Source of the DNA: Myrica gale
Lineage: Eukaryota; Streptophyta; Magnoliopsida; Fagales; Myricaceae
DNA: 64,000 nucleotides
Reading direction: 5' to 3'
Assembly (NCBI GenBank): GCA_963930655.1
Contig: OZ005604.1
Location: forward strand, 5,466,001 to 5,530,000
Made by a program: the position numbers and the translations under genes. Position 1 is the stretch's first letter; each line of letters begins with the position of its first letter. This document shows, one piece after another, positions 1 through 11,655 of the stretch. The notes beneath the pieces were generated by a model, which was not told where the DNA came from, did no database searches, and saw nothing but the letters and a program-made list of their open reading frames with translations.

Positions 1-134
1 GAATTATTGGTTTAACTTGTTCGTTCTCTATTTTTGCTTTAGAAGGCAAAGCAGTTTCAGGGAAACCAAAAACAAAGAAAATCATTCCGGCCGTGCCTAA
101 TACTCTCTCTCTCTCTCTCCACACACCCAACTGC

Positions 135-264
135 GTATGTTTTTTAGGTTACATTTTTTTACAAGGAAGTTAATGCTTATTCTTTTAACAAGTATTTGAA
201 TCTTGTATCTTGCTGCATCTGTGAACTAATGGATTTTCTATTATGTTATTTGTTTATTTTTTAG
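135..264 (+). other. SKIP: Probable 5'UTR intron of SKIP
   Basis: The leader has a CT-repeat stretch near 103-119. A donor (GC|GTATGT) lies at 135 and a T-rich acceptor (TTTTTTAG) ends at 264, fifty bases before the start codon. Leader introns are common in plant housekeeping genes. The boundaries are inferred from splice dinucleotides only. Confidence 0.6.
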
Positions 265-313
265 GTCCTGAGGTTTGAAGCTCAATTGGGTTTTGATTAG
301 CATATTAATTACC

Positions 314-2131
314 ATGTCGGCTTTGAATGACCTTCTTCCGCCTGCTAAATCAACCACAACTACCTATTATGATCACTCAAATGATCCATGGTTCAAGCAG
401 AGATTCAGTTCCGCTGAGGCTGAAAAATCCTCTGTTATCAAGCATAATCCTGTGCTTCCTTACCTGAAGCGTGCAGGTTTTGTTCCTCGAAAGTTGGAGG
501 ATTTTGGGGATGGAGGTGCGTTTCCAGAGATTCTCGTAGCTCAGTACCCTCTTGACATGGGTCGGGATAGATCATCGAAGCTTGGAACAAAGATTCTTCC
601 TGTAACTGTTGATGCCCATGGCAATGTCGCGTATGATGCAATTGTGAAGCTGAATGAGAATGCAAAGAAGATTGTTTACTCGCAGCATAAAGATCTTATA
701 CCAAAGGTTCTGAAAAATGACAGTGAAGAGCAAGCAGTTGATGACGAGATCCAAAAAGAGATTGAGGAGACAACACAAGAAACAAAAGCTGCGCTTGAAA
801 AGATAGTGAATGTGAGATTGAGTGCAGCGCAGCCAAAAAATGTACCAAAACACTCTTCTGAAACAAAGTTTATTAAGTATAAGCCGTCACAGCAATCGGC
901 AGCCTTCAACTCAGGTGCTAAGGAGAGGATAATCAGCATGATGCAAATGCCTGTGGATCCACTTGAGCCTCCAAAGTTCAAGCATAAGCGTGTCCCAAAG
1001 GCTTCTGGGTCCCCACCTGTGCCAGTGATGCATTCTCCTCCACGGCCTGTGACGGTGAAGGATCAACAAGATTGGAAGATCCCACCTTGTATTTCCAATT
1101 GGAAGAACCCAAAAGGATACACAATCCCTCTTGATAAGCGGCTTGCAGCTGATGGTAGAGGCCTTCAAGATGTTCAAATCAATGATAATTTTGCAAAACT
1201 TTCAGAAGCACTCTATGTTGCAGAGCAGAAGGCTCGAGAAGCTGTCGCCATGAGGTCAAAGGTTCAAAAAGAGATGATGATGAAAGAGAAGGAAAGAAAA
1301 GAACAGGAACTGAGGGCATTAGCTCAAAAGGCACGCTCTGAGAGGACTGGTGTGGCACCTCCAGCTGCTGTCCCAATCCCCTCTGAGAAGGGTGCCATCG
1401 ATAGTTCTGATATGAGAGGTGATTATGAACATACGAGGGACAAAGATAAGGATTTCCCGAAGGAAACTAGGGAGGAAAGGGAAGAAAGGCAGCGCCGCGA
1501 GAAAATTCGGGAGGAGCGACGCCGGGAGAGGGAGAGGGAGAGAAGGTTGGAGGCAAAGGATGCTGCAATGGGAAAGAAGAGCAAGATCACTAGAGATAGA
1601 GATCGTGATATCAGTGAGAAGGTTGCTCTTGGCATGGCTTCGACTGGAGCAGGAAGAGGAGGAGAGGTCATGTATGACCAGAGACTGTTCAACCAGGAGA
1701 AAGGAATGGACTCTGGATTTGCCACTGATGATCAATATAATGTGTATGACAAGGGTTTGTTTACTGCTCAGCCAACACTGTCAACCCTATACAGGCCAAA
1801 GAAAGATGTTGATGCAGAGATGTATGGAGGTGCAGATGAGCAGTTGGAGAATATCATGAAGACTGATCGCTTCAAACCTGACAAGGGCTTTTCGGGAGCT
1901 GCTGAAAAGGCTGCTCCAAGAGATGGGCCACTTGAGTTTGAGAAGGTGGTTGAAGAGGCTGATCCATTTGGACTGGATCAGTTCTTGACAGAGGTGAAGA
2001 AGGGTAAGAAAGCTCTCGACAAAGTTGGTACTGGCGGGACAATGAAAGCAAGTGCTGGTTCATCAATGCGAGATGGCTATGAAGGAGGAGGTTCTGGTAG
2101 AACTCGAATTGGGTTTGAAAGAGGGCGGTAA
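314..2131 (+). CDS. SKIP: SNW/SKI-interacting protein (SKIP), spliceosome and transcription co-factor
   Basis: The product is a 605-residue protein of the SNW/SKIP family. Family members act in the nucleus in the spliceosome (Prp45 in yeast) and as transcriptional co-regulators; plant SKIP links splicing to clock, flowering and stress responses. I chose the ATG at 314 (MSALNDLLPP), which matches remembered plant orthologues; the frame is open further upstream without a better start. The signature SNWKNPKGYTIPLDKR begins at residue 261, followed by the conserved LAADGRGLQD and NDNFAKLSEALY stretch. The second half is a charged Lys/Glu/Arg-rich helix (about residues 300-430, with EREEREERQRREK-like runs), then a Gly-rich tail ending RTRIGFERGR. 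The coding part is a single exon, as in other plants. I see no lesion. The neighbouring SDS22 gene converges on it. Confidence 0.96.
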   Translation: MSALNDLLPPAKSTTTTYYDHSNDPWFKQRFSSAEAEKSSVIKHNPVLPYLKRAGFVPRKLEDFGDGGAFPEILVAQYPLDMGRDRSSKLGTKILPVTVDAHGNVAYDAIVKLNENAKKIVYSQHKDLIPKVLKNDSEEQAVDDEIQKEIEETTQETKAALEKIVNVRLSAAQPKNVPKHSSETKFIKYKPSQQSAAFNSGAKERIISMMQMPVDPLEPPKFKHKRVPKASGSPPVPVMHSPPRPVTVKDQQDWKIPPCISNWKNPKGYTIPLDKRLAADGRGLQDVQINDNFAKLSEALYVAEQKAREAVAMRSKVQKEMMMKEKERKEQELRALAQKARSERTGVAPPAAVPIPSEKGAIDSSDMRGDYEHTRDKDKDFPKETREEREERQRREKIREERRRERERERRLEAKDAAMGKKSKITRDRDRDISEKVALGMASTGAGRGGEVMYDQRLFNQEKGMDSGFATDDQYNVYDKGLFTAQPTLSTLYRPKKDVDAEMYGGADEQLENIMKTDRFKPDKGFSGAAEKAAPRDGPLEFEKVVEEADPFGLDQFLTEVKKGKKALDKVGTGGTMKASAGSSMRDGYEGGGSGRTRIGFERGR

Positions 2132-3972
2132 GGAGCTTAACGCCCTTTTTCCCATATTCTCCTTTTGTTGGACCCCTTACCCATGTTCTCCTTTGTTGGT
2201 TGGACTCGAGGTAATCGAGTCCTTATTGTTATTTGTCTTGTTGCGCTCAATCAGCTTGTAGTGGCGAAAACAAATCCTAGACCTTTGAAGTGGTTTGTGC
2301 GATGTTACATGTATTTCTGCTTTATAAGGTGGAGAAATGAAGTACTAATTTCTAATTGTTGCTGTAGTGTTATATGTACCCGTTCTAGTGCAAGCATCAC
2401 GGATATCTGATGGTCAGATTGTAAATTGATATATAGCTTAATTTCTCTTTTGTAACTCAAGAATGCGTGGAACATAAATCTTGAAGTTGATTTGGGAATC
2501 AACAGGATGGAAATTGCTATATACTTTCTATTTAGTTCTACGCCTAGCATGGGGCTGTGTACCAGCTCACTAAGTATTATCACAAAGGATTCTATCACCA
2601 GTATGAACGCTTTTACTTTGCCAAAATTTGCTTCTGGGTCCAGTTTATTAAGTTTTGGAGGAAAACTAGCCAGGCAAGTCTAGATGGTATGCCGTAAATT
2701 GCTAATTTGTGGTTTTTATATGTCAAAATTTTGAGGTGGTTAATTTTGGAATATGAGAGTTCGTGAAAAGAAAGATGAATAGACTATACTCGTGGAGAGT
2801 TATGTTGCTATGTAGCATTCCGAATGAGTGCAAGCAATCAAATGCACTCCGACCAGGAGAAGCAGTTCTTATACTGAAATTGGAATGTTCCAATGTAGAA
2901 ATAAATACAGCAAGGTCTAGTTCGTATTCACCCATTTGAGCAGGCGAGAACCAACACCGTAGACAATCTCCCTTGCCAGCAAAAGCATCATCAGCCTGCA
3001 CAGGAGACCGTCTGGGAGCAGTAGCGACTACCTACCACATCGACACAAACTCCCTTCTAATCTTCTCAGAATGACAGTGAAGTGGATGGAAGTAAAATCA
3101 TTGATTGGCCAGCGAATCTGCTGCCCTCTACATTGGGGCCCTGTAACAGGTGAAGATTCCGGAGAAAAATCTAGTCTGGGTACAACTTTGCAGAAACCCT
3201 TGTCTGCAGTTAAACCTCGCACCACCGAACGAGTATCAGAAATCCAAACCGTCATTTAAACAAACGCTAAATTCAAGTTAGAATCCTGCACCAGATGCCC
3301 AACTTTTGCCTGCTATCTGTATTTGAGCTGCTACAGGCAAAGCATTGGCCTGGTCGAACTGTATGGCGCAGGAGCTCAGAAAACCTATAGGGGCCTAAGC
3401 ATAACGCAAACAATGCATGAACTGTTGAATCACCCATATAGAACGGGGGTGTAAGCTTAATCATTCTGTATCTGAAACTGACATTACGTAAATAGATATC
3501 CAAAATGATGTCTAATACTAGTTACATTTCAACATGTTCAGAGCATTTCATCAATCGAAGTAACAAAGCATCTTCAAATGACCATTACAACTACAAAATG
3601 TACTTCCAAAGTTTGCCAGAAAATTAAAATGAGGAAGTTGGTGAAACATGAGTCACGAGTATTAAGAAGCGCCTCATATCCAACAAGCAGGCATGAGTCT
3701 TCAATTTTCCACAATTGATCAATATACAACTCCTACAATTCCTTCTATCGAGGATGCTCTTCCAAAACCACGACTTTCAATTTTAGGCGGCTTCCCAGAC
3801 CACCTACTTGCCTGCGAGCTGGTTGTTCAGCAATTAGCCTTTTTAAGCACAAGGCAGGAACACTCAATATGAAAACTGGAGAAAGCATACAGAAACTAAC
3901 TGACCTAGGTTTGTTACTTTCGGCTGGGGTTTCCTGCAATGGCTCCTGACAAAGCTGTTGCAGAAAAAGCTT
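2132..3972. other. Intergenic and 3'UTR sequence between convergent SKIP and SDS22-type genes
   Basis: The stretch is AT-rich and follows the SKIP stop; the part to about 2460 is probably SKIP 3'UTR, and part of 3500-3972 is probably 3'UTR of the minus-strand gene. Short open frames at 2723-3001 and 3028-3255 (minus) show no recognisable domain and no splice logic joining them. No repeat with clear ends was found. Confidence 0.5.
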
Positions 3973-6900
3973 TTATGCAAATACATCAGAATCAAGTTGT
4001 TGGATGTTTGGGAAGATTTGTCTCAGAGTAGCTGAATAATTTGGAGACTTTGCCTGGTATAAAGAAGCAGGATCAGTTATACAAATCTTGAAAAAGAACA
4101 TGGTACATTTGCTGCTGTCGAAAAGGCCAATACAGCCCCAACACTATAACCATACAGAAAGAAGATATCCACATAGTACACACGGAATGTGACCAATTGG
4201 AATTATGAGTGCTGTACAACATAATCAAACAAGTCTCTCGCAATCATCAACCAAAGATCATGAGATTTAGCATCAGTTAATCAGAAACATATCAAAACAT
4301 GATCACCTTTGTGTGGATGCTTTCTTTTAGGGCCGTAATTAAGCAAAACTAAATCTTTCTCCACACAAGATGAGGTTGAGCTTTTAACCAAGCTAGGTTT
4401 TATGTTCAAACTAGGTTAAATTGTTTTTCCAAACGCATTTGAGCTAGTTCAAGAGCTCTTTGATTAATTTAGTTCTTCTCATACAGAATAAACAGTGCAA
4501 CAGAAATTGTATAAGTTTGTAACAATTTTTTGCTAGACAGTAGTTCGTTTGAAATTGTTTTCATCATCAATTAAATAAATTATACTCATAACTTATAAAA
4601 CGGAAAATTAACCTACCTTTCTAATATATTTTCACAATAAAATATAGTTGTAATAACTTATGACCTTATCTAAAATTTTTTAAACAATCCAACTTTGAGT
4701 TTATATTGGCCATAAATATAGACTTTAGGGACTTCCCAATATTTGTAATTTATCAGATCCATTCAATCAATTGGGTAGCTGCAAGTTGCAGTTGTTACCA
4801 GTAATGCTATAACGGCATTTCCTCCTTGTTGCCTCATGATCTTGGAAATTTTGTTACTTCATGTAGATAACCTCTTAATCATTCTAATTCTTTTAACGTG
4901 CAGTTAGAGAGGGAGGGTCCTCCTCTCTAGATTCTTTCACCAGTTTTTTTCCTGCAATTCCCACTCTTAGCCTTCGCCGATGTCATCCTTGTATGGAGTG
5001 ATATGCCGGGGAATACCCTAGTTTGTTTGTGCGACGAGTGTTGATGGCCTTCTTTCGTAGCTTGGTTATTGAGGCGAAGGTGTTTAACTTCTCTGTGAGT
5101 TCACTTGGTTTGGTCTCGTTAACGGAACACAGTCGAAAGTCTCAGAGTGTCATTCGATTGGGGAGGTATGGGGTGGTGTGGCTGGCGAGTTGGTTCGGTA
5201 AACTGGCGCAGACGAGGGCCTCTTGTGTTTTTTCGGAGGAGTTCAGTGAGTCCCCGCGAGACTTCCATGCTCAGTTGTGTTCCAATAGGGGTGGTAGATT
5301 CGTTGCTCTTGCCGAGTTTGGGGAGTCGCCGACGTGGAGTAGTGATGGTTTCGGAGGGTAAGATGAGCAATGGTTGGTTGTCCTTTGTTTCGACCTGTGA
5401 GGAGATTCTTTCGGCTCTTGGAGATCTCCAATGCAAACGAAGGGGGTCGGTGGCTGCTCCATTCAGAGTCGGCTGGTCTTTTGCTGATAAGGTGAAGGTT
5501 GGGCTGCCGGAGAAGAAGCTGGAGGAAAAGGAAGAGCCGGCTGTTGAGGGTAGCCTGACAGGGCCTCTGACGTGTAGCCTTTCAACGGCGAAGCATGCAG
5601 TCCCTGTTAGGGAAATTTCTCTTCCCAACGCGTATGAGCTGGCTGCGAGGGACATTGTTCTTCCCAAAGTATCCTCAACCCAACATGCGGACCCTCAAAC
5701 ATCAGACAGTGAGTTGTGGCTCCATTTACTGCAATTACATGCTGAGGTGGAGTGGGTAATCGAGCGGGTTGGAAACCAAATGTGTCGGGCGTGTGGCCAA
5801 GCTATGGCAGGCTAGCTTACACGAGTGAGGGCCCAACGTGCGGTTGATTTGGAGGCCCAGCGTGATGCTGTTATGTTGAGTGAGGTGGCCCAACGTGAGG
5901 AGGCCCAGAGCAGAGGTAAGGAAGCCCAGCGTGAGGTTTTTATTTCGGGACTTGGTTTGGGGTGGGCCGCTCCGAGGTGGGTTGTGGGTTGGGTCTCCAG
6001 CTCGTTGAGGACGAGGCTGAGCTCGCGGCGCCTTCCTCACCTGGGTTGGGGTTCGACGGTCTGCTTCTTGCCGGTGGAGAAGCGGGGGACTCGGCGGTGG
6101 GTGTCTCGCCCCCGGCGATCGAGGTAGCTGTCGCCGATCATCAGACGAGGTCCTCCACGGGGTTCGATTCTGCAAGGGATCTCGTCGTCCGGCATGCGGT
6201 GGTGGGGTCGCCGCCGTCTGGTGGCTCTAATGGCCCAGCCGGTGCTCTGCAGGAGTCGTCTGGCCTTTCTGAGGGCCCTGTTAGGGCAGAGGTGCCTATT
6301 CCGTTGGATCCCTAGGGGGTTTCTGGGAGGGCAGCAGCTTCCTTAGTTGGGGGAAGAGAGGTTGATCAGGGAGCTGTGATCAGTAGTGTTGATGGGTTTG
6401 TGGATGCACCTTTGTCGGTTTGTCCCCCTCATAAAGCTTTGGGGGGAGAATCTCCAGCGTGGGTCTTGGATATGGTTTCTTCTGTGGGTCAGTTGGTTGG
6501 GGTGTCGTGCGATGGGCAAGAGGAAAAACTGCGGGATCTCTTTGCAGCGTTGGAACGCGATCGGGTGTAGCCTCGTTCGAAATCGGTTAGAAAATCAGGG
6601 GGGAGAATGATCAGGGAGTTGAAGGGCTTGAAGTCTTCAATTAACTATGAAGTGTCTTCTTCGTCCTCTAGGAAGCCTGTGGGCTTTGGGTTTGTCTAAT
6701 AGGGGTCTCGATTGGGTGGCTATAGGGTTGAGGGTTGGCTGTTGAGGGTGGGAGGGTGCTTTTGTTTTTGGTTTGCTTTGGGCCTTTGTGTGTGTTAGGG
6801 CCTTCAGTATTTTCTTTTGTACTGTTGTTTTCTCTTTAATAATATGGACTTACTTATCAAAAAAAATATAGACTTTAGGCTACATAACTAAAAAAATATT

Positions 6901-9900
6901 ATAACAGTAAAAAATACAAGGTGATACAAGTCAAGCTAGATATATATGAGTTTTGCTCGTTTATCAAACCTTTAATTTTTTTTAAAAAAATTTGGTTCAT
7001 TTCTTAGACAAACAAAACTTAAGTTGAGCTCGACCTATTGATGAAAAGTCCAGTTCATTTACAAACAATAATTCTGTCATGCTCTCTTGAAGTTAGTGTC
7101 TTACGAGCAATGAGTGCATACAAGATGTAACAACAAAGTTTTCAGTTGTGCAGTCGAGTTCTTTCCCCTTAAAAGTTTACGCTACTTATAAAAATAGAGA
7201 GAGTTTGTTTTTCTTACATTTAATTGCCTTTTTGAAGAAAATAAACATGCACCTCTTTGGAGAAAAAATGACTGCAAGGAAATTTCTACCATACAATATA
7301 TCTTCAATACTTGTAAAATGGACTAAAACTTTCCCTAACAATTCAAGAAAATTGCAAAAAAGGCATCTTAAACCAATGCAACAGGATTGAGCCAAAAAAG
7401 CATGGCAAATAGATACCATTGAACTTGACAGGACAAGTAACATTGCAATTAGTGAACTTCATATGCAGCATTGCTAGTCATTGTTTTAACAATCCATCAT
7501 TTACTTTATGGCCAAACAAAAGCCAAGTATATTGCTTTCTGAAGAATAATATACAGCTAAAGAAAACCTATTTCTGTTTTGCTTCTCCACCGCACAAAAG
7601 TTGCAGTTGTGGCAGGAACTTTTTCACACAAATAACTGTAGGTACTGTTGGTTGGGTGGATGTTACATATTTAACTCAACAAAATGGTGGAAGCACATTC
7701 AGAATTATGTAGAAAAAGTACCTGACTGTAACATATAGGACTTGTCAGTGGTAACCTAACCTCCTAACATGAAATCCTAATAGAAACAACATGATAAAGG
7801 GTGTAGCTTCTAAAACTTCTCATACAACAACAGCCGTAATAAGCACCACTACTTCACAAAGATGAGAACTCTTCAGCAAAAAACTCAGCTGATTTATAAT
7901 GCCCAAGCTAGGTGCATATAAGACTAGCTCTATTAGGGAAATGAATGTCAAAGATGGGGATGGTACAGTAAACATATACAGGAAAAAAGTAGATAATATA
8001 AATGAGAGAGATAGACTTTGGAGGATTGCCATTGCTGAAAAATATGGGTGCTTTGCGAGGGATTGGAGAACTTATCTGCAAATGATTGGGAGATGGAGGA
8101 TTTTTCTTCTTTTTTTCCCTCTTGTATGGTTTGGTGTTTAGGAGGGGGGAGGATGATAAGGTGTATTGGACCAGTTCTAAGAATGGGGATTTTCGGTTAA
8201 GTCTATGTATACTTCCATTGCTGGTAGGAGTAGCTTGTATTTTCCTTGGAAAGGGGTTTGGAGGTCGAAATGCTCTATGAGGGTTTCTTTCTTTGTTTGG
8301 GAGGCTATGCATGGGAGAATCCTCACTACGGATAATCTTAGTAGAAAAGGTGTTTCCATTGTTGATTGGTGCTATCTTTGTCGCGGTGATGGGGAGTCGG
8401 TGGACCATGAGCTTCTTCATTGTTCTTTGGTGCGTGGGCTATGGAATCATGTTCTTTGCATGACGAATTTTCATTAGGTGATGCCTAAGACGGTGGTGGA
8501 TGTGCTGTGGAGTTGGAATAGGAGGCTTTCTAACCCAATGGCTAAGGCTATTTGGAGATTGATTCCATCGTGCATTTGGTGGTGTCTTTGGAGGGAGCGC
8601 AATAATAGATGTTTTGAAGATGTTTCTTTGTCCTTGGTGAAGTTGCAAGGGTTTTTGTTGCTTTCTCTCTATTGTTGGGCTAATGCGGTGTTAGGGTGCC
8701 CTTTTGTTGATTTTCATGATTTTCTTAGTTTTGTTGCTTGTTTGGACTAAGCGATTTCGGTATAGTCTCTTGTACTGCTTTCGCTTTTTCTAATAATAAT
8801 ACTGGCTTACTTATAAAAAAAATGACTATCAAAATTGAAACCATAATAAATTTCTACATGATGGATGGGGACCAAAAAAGATTAATTCATCTCACTTTCT
8901 GGGCAAGCATCAATCAAAAACAATAATATGTAGAAATTGGGTAAGATAGAATGTGTTGTGAAAAACTTAGTGACTGATAGGGAGTTTCTTGATTGAAAGC
9001 CAATCTAGGACAAGAAAAAGGTTGAGAAGATTGTGAACCAAGCCAAATGTCAACTTGTTATAACCTACAAGTGAGACAATTTATGGCACCAACCAGAGCT
9101 CATTGGCAAAAAATTTAAGCACAAGTAGCTTGCTGATGTGTGCATGAATAGTCAGAATAGATAGCAGAACCAGAAAGAAAAGAGCATGAAATCACCATAT
9201 ACCAACAATGTGGAAAGATGGCTAAGTTGACTGGCTATGCAATAGTAAAGCTTAAAAAAAATAAGTTATTAAAGATGTTAGGAGTCGTACACATGGATTG
9301 TTTTCCAAGTAGATAGTGGTAAGCTTCTCTCTTGAACCAGCCACAGCCTCAGCAAAGGCTTCAAGTGATTCTATTAGGTTGTCGTTAAGCCATAGGTCTT
9401 CTAACCTGCAAAAAGATATCAATTAAAGTGGCAAAATCACCAATAGAAGACAAGACAATAATCACCCATGGGATTCATAAGGGAATAATGACATACCACT
9501 TCAGGTTTTGAATGTCACTCACTGATGTTAGCTTATTCGAGGATACATCTAAAACCCGGAGGTTGACTAAAGATGACAGGCCTTCCATATTAGAGATACC
9601 ATTATGACTCAAGTATAGTTCTTCCAGAGCAACACAATCCTCAAGAGTAACAATCAAAGGAAAAAATGATCAGGGTAATATTTTATGGAACACTATGCCT
9701 CAAGAATCACTGCCAAAGGGCACATTTTCCCACAATAGTCAGATGGCATACCTCAAATCCTTTCATCGAAGTTAAACGATTGCTTTGCAAGCTAATCTTT
9801 TTGATGCATGTCAACCCACACAGATTTACTGATTTGATACGATTTCGCCCCAGCCACAACTCCTGTAAATTCCTTAAGTTCTGCATGTTCTCCATTACCT

Positions 9901-11112
9901 GAGGTAGCAAAATATTTATTGAAGATTAAGCTTGTGCTCTAGTAACGACAAAACCATACAAATTGTTGTTCGATCCTAGTCAATACCTTACACTTTCCCA
10001 TAGCAATACTCAACAAAGAACATGCTATTTAAAACATCTTCAGAGTTTTCTTCAAACAATTGTGTACAGTATAAACTCTTATAAGGTTCCCCATTGAAGA
10101 GATTCACGAAGAGAGTTTAGAGCTAACCCGCAATCTGTTCGAGCCAAGTTCAAGAATTTGCAGATCATAAAAGTAGTCAATCTCTTCTATCTTAGTAACC
10201 TCATTTTTTGACACATAGAGCTCCTTAAGCGTGTTGGAGACTTTGGACAGCCCGTATAGGGAAGTAATTTCGTTGAATGAAATATCGAACACCAAAAGCT
10301 TCCTGAATATGCTGACATCAGGAACTTTCATTAGCTTATTATCCCTGAGCACCAGCTCCTGAAGAAATAAATAACAGTAAAACACAAAATTTTAGACTCC
10401 GCGTTTTTCTGGCAACCAACTATAAAGCACAAAAATAAACTACAGGAAGTAGAAGTTACATAATTCACGTCAGCCTGATAAAATCATCCCATTTACGCCG
10501 TTCAATTTCTTTCTTTCATTTAAGAAATAATGAGGTCCAAAACGCTTTCAATTATTTTTATCCCCAAATCTTTTCTTAGAATGTTGCCCTAGAAAAAAGA
10601 AAACGTTTTCGGAGAATCCAAACAGAGCACCAAGAAAATGACACGCACACAGGCAAAACATCAATAACCCGATGAAGAACCAGAGTTGGAAAATTTAAAA
10701 CAATATCAGTTTCCGACATTTTCTCGGTAGTCAAACAGACAGCCAAGGAAATCACAGCCAACACGACGAAGTGCCGCACTAAAGAACTAGAAAAATTAAG
10801 AAGGAAAATATTGAATACCTCGAGACCTGATAAGGCGTCCCAGAGAGAGATCGGCTCGACAGCGTTGTCTTTGATTAGGTTCTGGCGAAAAGACAGCTTT
10901 GTGAGGTTAGAGAGCTGCCCAATCCGGGGGTCCAAGGTGGACAAACGATTCGCCGTGAGGTCCAACTCCGTGAGACACGCAGGTAAATCGACCGACTCAA
11001 GATCGTGGAGTTGGAAGCTGGTCAGGTCCAGGACTGTAGCGGAGGAGTCGTCCTGAAGGGGATAATCCGCCTCGGGATCCGAACCAGGTGGTGGTCGAGT
11101 CTCATCATCCAT
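3973..11112 (-). CDS. PPP1R7: SDS22-type leucine-rich-repeat regulator of protein phosphatase 1
   Basis: Six exons on the minus strand, in coding order: 11112-10819, 10358-10128, 9898-9752, 9639-9497, 9405-9291 and 4053-3973. Each junction has GT/AG and keeps the frame, giving 1011 nt and 336 residues. The protein starts MDDETRPPPG and contains about eleven short SDS22-type repeats (LTELDLTANRLSTL, LQELWLGRNRIKSV, LEELYLSHNGISNM, LEDLWLNDNLIESL). It ends with an LRR-cap reading NPCAKSPNYSATLRQIFPNI. Family members bind the PP1 catalytic subunit and guide its activity in the nucleus and cytoplasm. The last exon is only 81 bp and sits 5.2 kb from the previous one; it was found by matching the expected C-terminus. 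The long intron contains two LINE copies. The coding frame looks intact. Confidence 0.93.
4714..6879 (+). mobile_element. LINE derivative carrying ORF1 but no reverse transcriptase, with 16-bp target duplication
   Basis: The target duplication AAATATAGACTTTAGG occurs at 4714-4729 and again at 6864-6879, so the insert is about 4730-6863 (2.13 kb). It ends ACTTACTTATC plus oligo-A, the tail of a poly-A retroposon. The GC-rich middle (about 5000-6700) encodes an ORF1-like protein: WLASWFGKL, SNRGGRFVALAEFG, then, in another frame, MVSEGKMSNGWLSFV and further pieces to about 6700. A frameshift near 5320-5340 and stops show that it is not intact. No endonuclease, reverse transcriptase or RNase H is present between ORF1 and the tail, so this is an internally deleted or naturally ORF1-only copy needing help in trans. 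The perfect duplication suggests a fairly recent insertion. The ORF1 match is from memory of LINE proteins in tree genomes. Confidence 0.85.
7957..8822 (+). mobile_element. 5'-truncated LINE, C-terminal ORF2 with zf-RVT region
   Basis: Decayed ORF2 pieces in three frames read ERDRLWRIAIAEKYG, VYWTSSKNGDFRLS, FPWKGVWRSKCSMRVSFFVW and WCYLCRGDGESVDHELLHC, the zinc-binding zf-RVT region of plant L1-like LINEs. They continue to a Trp-rich C-terminus (CIWWCLWRERNNRCF). The copy ends TTGTACTGCTT...GGCTTACTTATAAAAAAAA at 8822, nearly the same tail as the LINE at 4730-6863, so both belong to one family. The 5' end is unclear. AAATGAATGTCAAAGATG at 7939-7956 resembles 8820-8837 (14 of 18 bases) and may be a worn target duplication. 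Several frameshifts separate the fragments. Confidence 0.82.
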
Positions 11113-11432
11113 TGGGGAGAAAGATGAACCTGAAGAAAACAGAGAAGTCTTAAGCGGTCGCGTTCTTTGATTGTTCCTAGCGGGTTTACCGTAAATTATG
11201 GGTTTTGCGTTTTTATAGGAAAACTTTTCTTCCTTTCAGATGTCCCTGAGAGTGAGATCAGCACAGGGCATCTTGAAAAAAGTATTTAATCCTGGGTCCA
11301 AAACATAAAACTGGTTTTCAACCCAATTTCCTCAAATTCAAATTTGAGCCCATGACTAAAAACAAAGTTGCGGCTGCATGTGAAAAATAGATCTAAGGAT
11401 CCACTGGTTGCCACGTCAGTCTCCAAAATATA

Positions 11433-11610
11433 GAGGCGGTTCGGTTTAGGTGTATTTTAAGGATTTTTTGTATTTTGAGAATTTTTTATGATGTTTATTT
11501 TATTGGTATGTGTGTTGTAGTTATATTTATGTGGTGTGAAAAATTATGTTTGGTTGTAGAATCTTGAGGATTTAAAACATCCTGAGGATTCTACCTCATC
11601 GAACAGCCTC
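11433..11610. mobile_element. Small MITE with GAGGC(G/T)GTTCG ends
   Basis: The left end GAGGCGGTTCGG and the right end CGAACAGCCTC form terminal inverted repeats of about 11 bp around 178 bp of AT-rich sequence. Inside is a hairpin with arms GTAGAATCTTGAG and CTGAGGATTCTAC. TATA occurs on both outer sides, so the target duplication is not resolved. The superfamily is unknown; such ends are often hAT-like. Confidence 0.55.
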
Positions 11611-11655
11611 TATAGTGTTTGTCCAACTAAAATTTTATCCCAAAATTTTATCATC

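Larger units (their letters stand above)
4054..9290 (-). other. Last intron (5.2 kb) of the SDS22-type gene, expanded by two LINEs
   Basis: The donor GTACGA lies just below 9291 and the acceptor AG at 4055-4054 on the minus strand. The intron holds LINE copies at 4730-6863 and about 7957-8822, both antisense to the host gene. The remaining sequence (4056-4713, 6880-7938, 8840-9290) is AT-rich with no further recognisable gene. Confidence 0.85.

Noticed and set aside
1319-1735. Long minus-strand frames opposite SKIP
   Set aside because: They are shadows of the SKIP coding exon in a codon-biased charged region.
2723-3255. Minus-strand frames between SKIP and the SDS22-type gene
   Set aside because: No recognisable domain; more likely UTR or intergenic.
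5119-5667. Minus-strand 182-codon frame in the LINE
   Set aside because: It is the shadow of the ORF1 region, whose plus-strand translation matches a known LINE ORF1 style.
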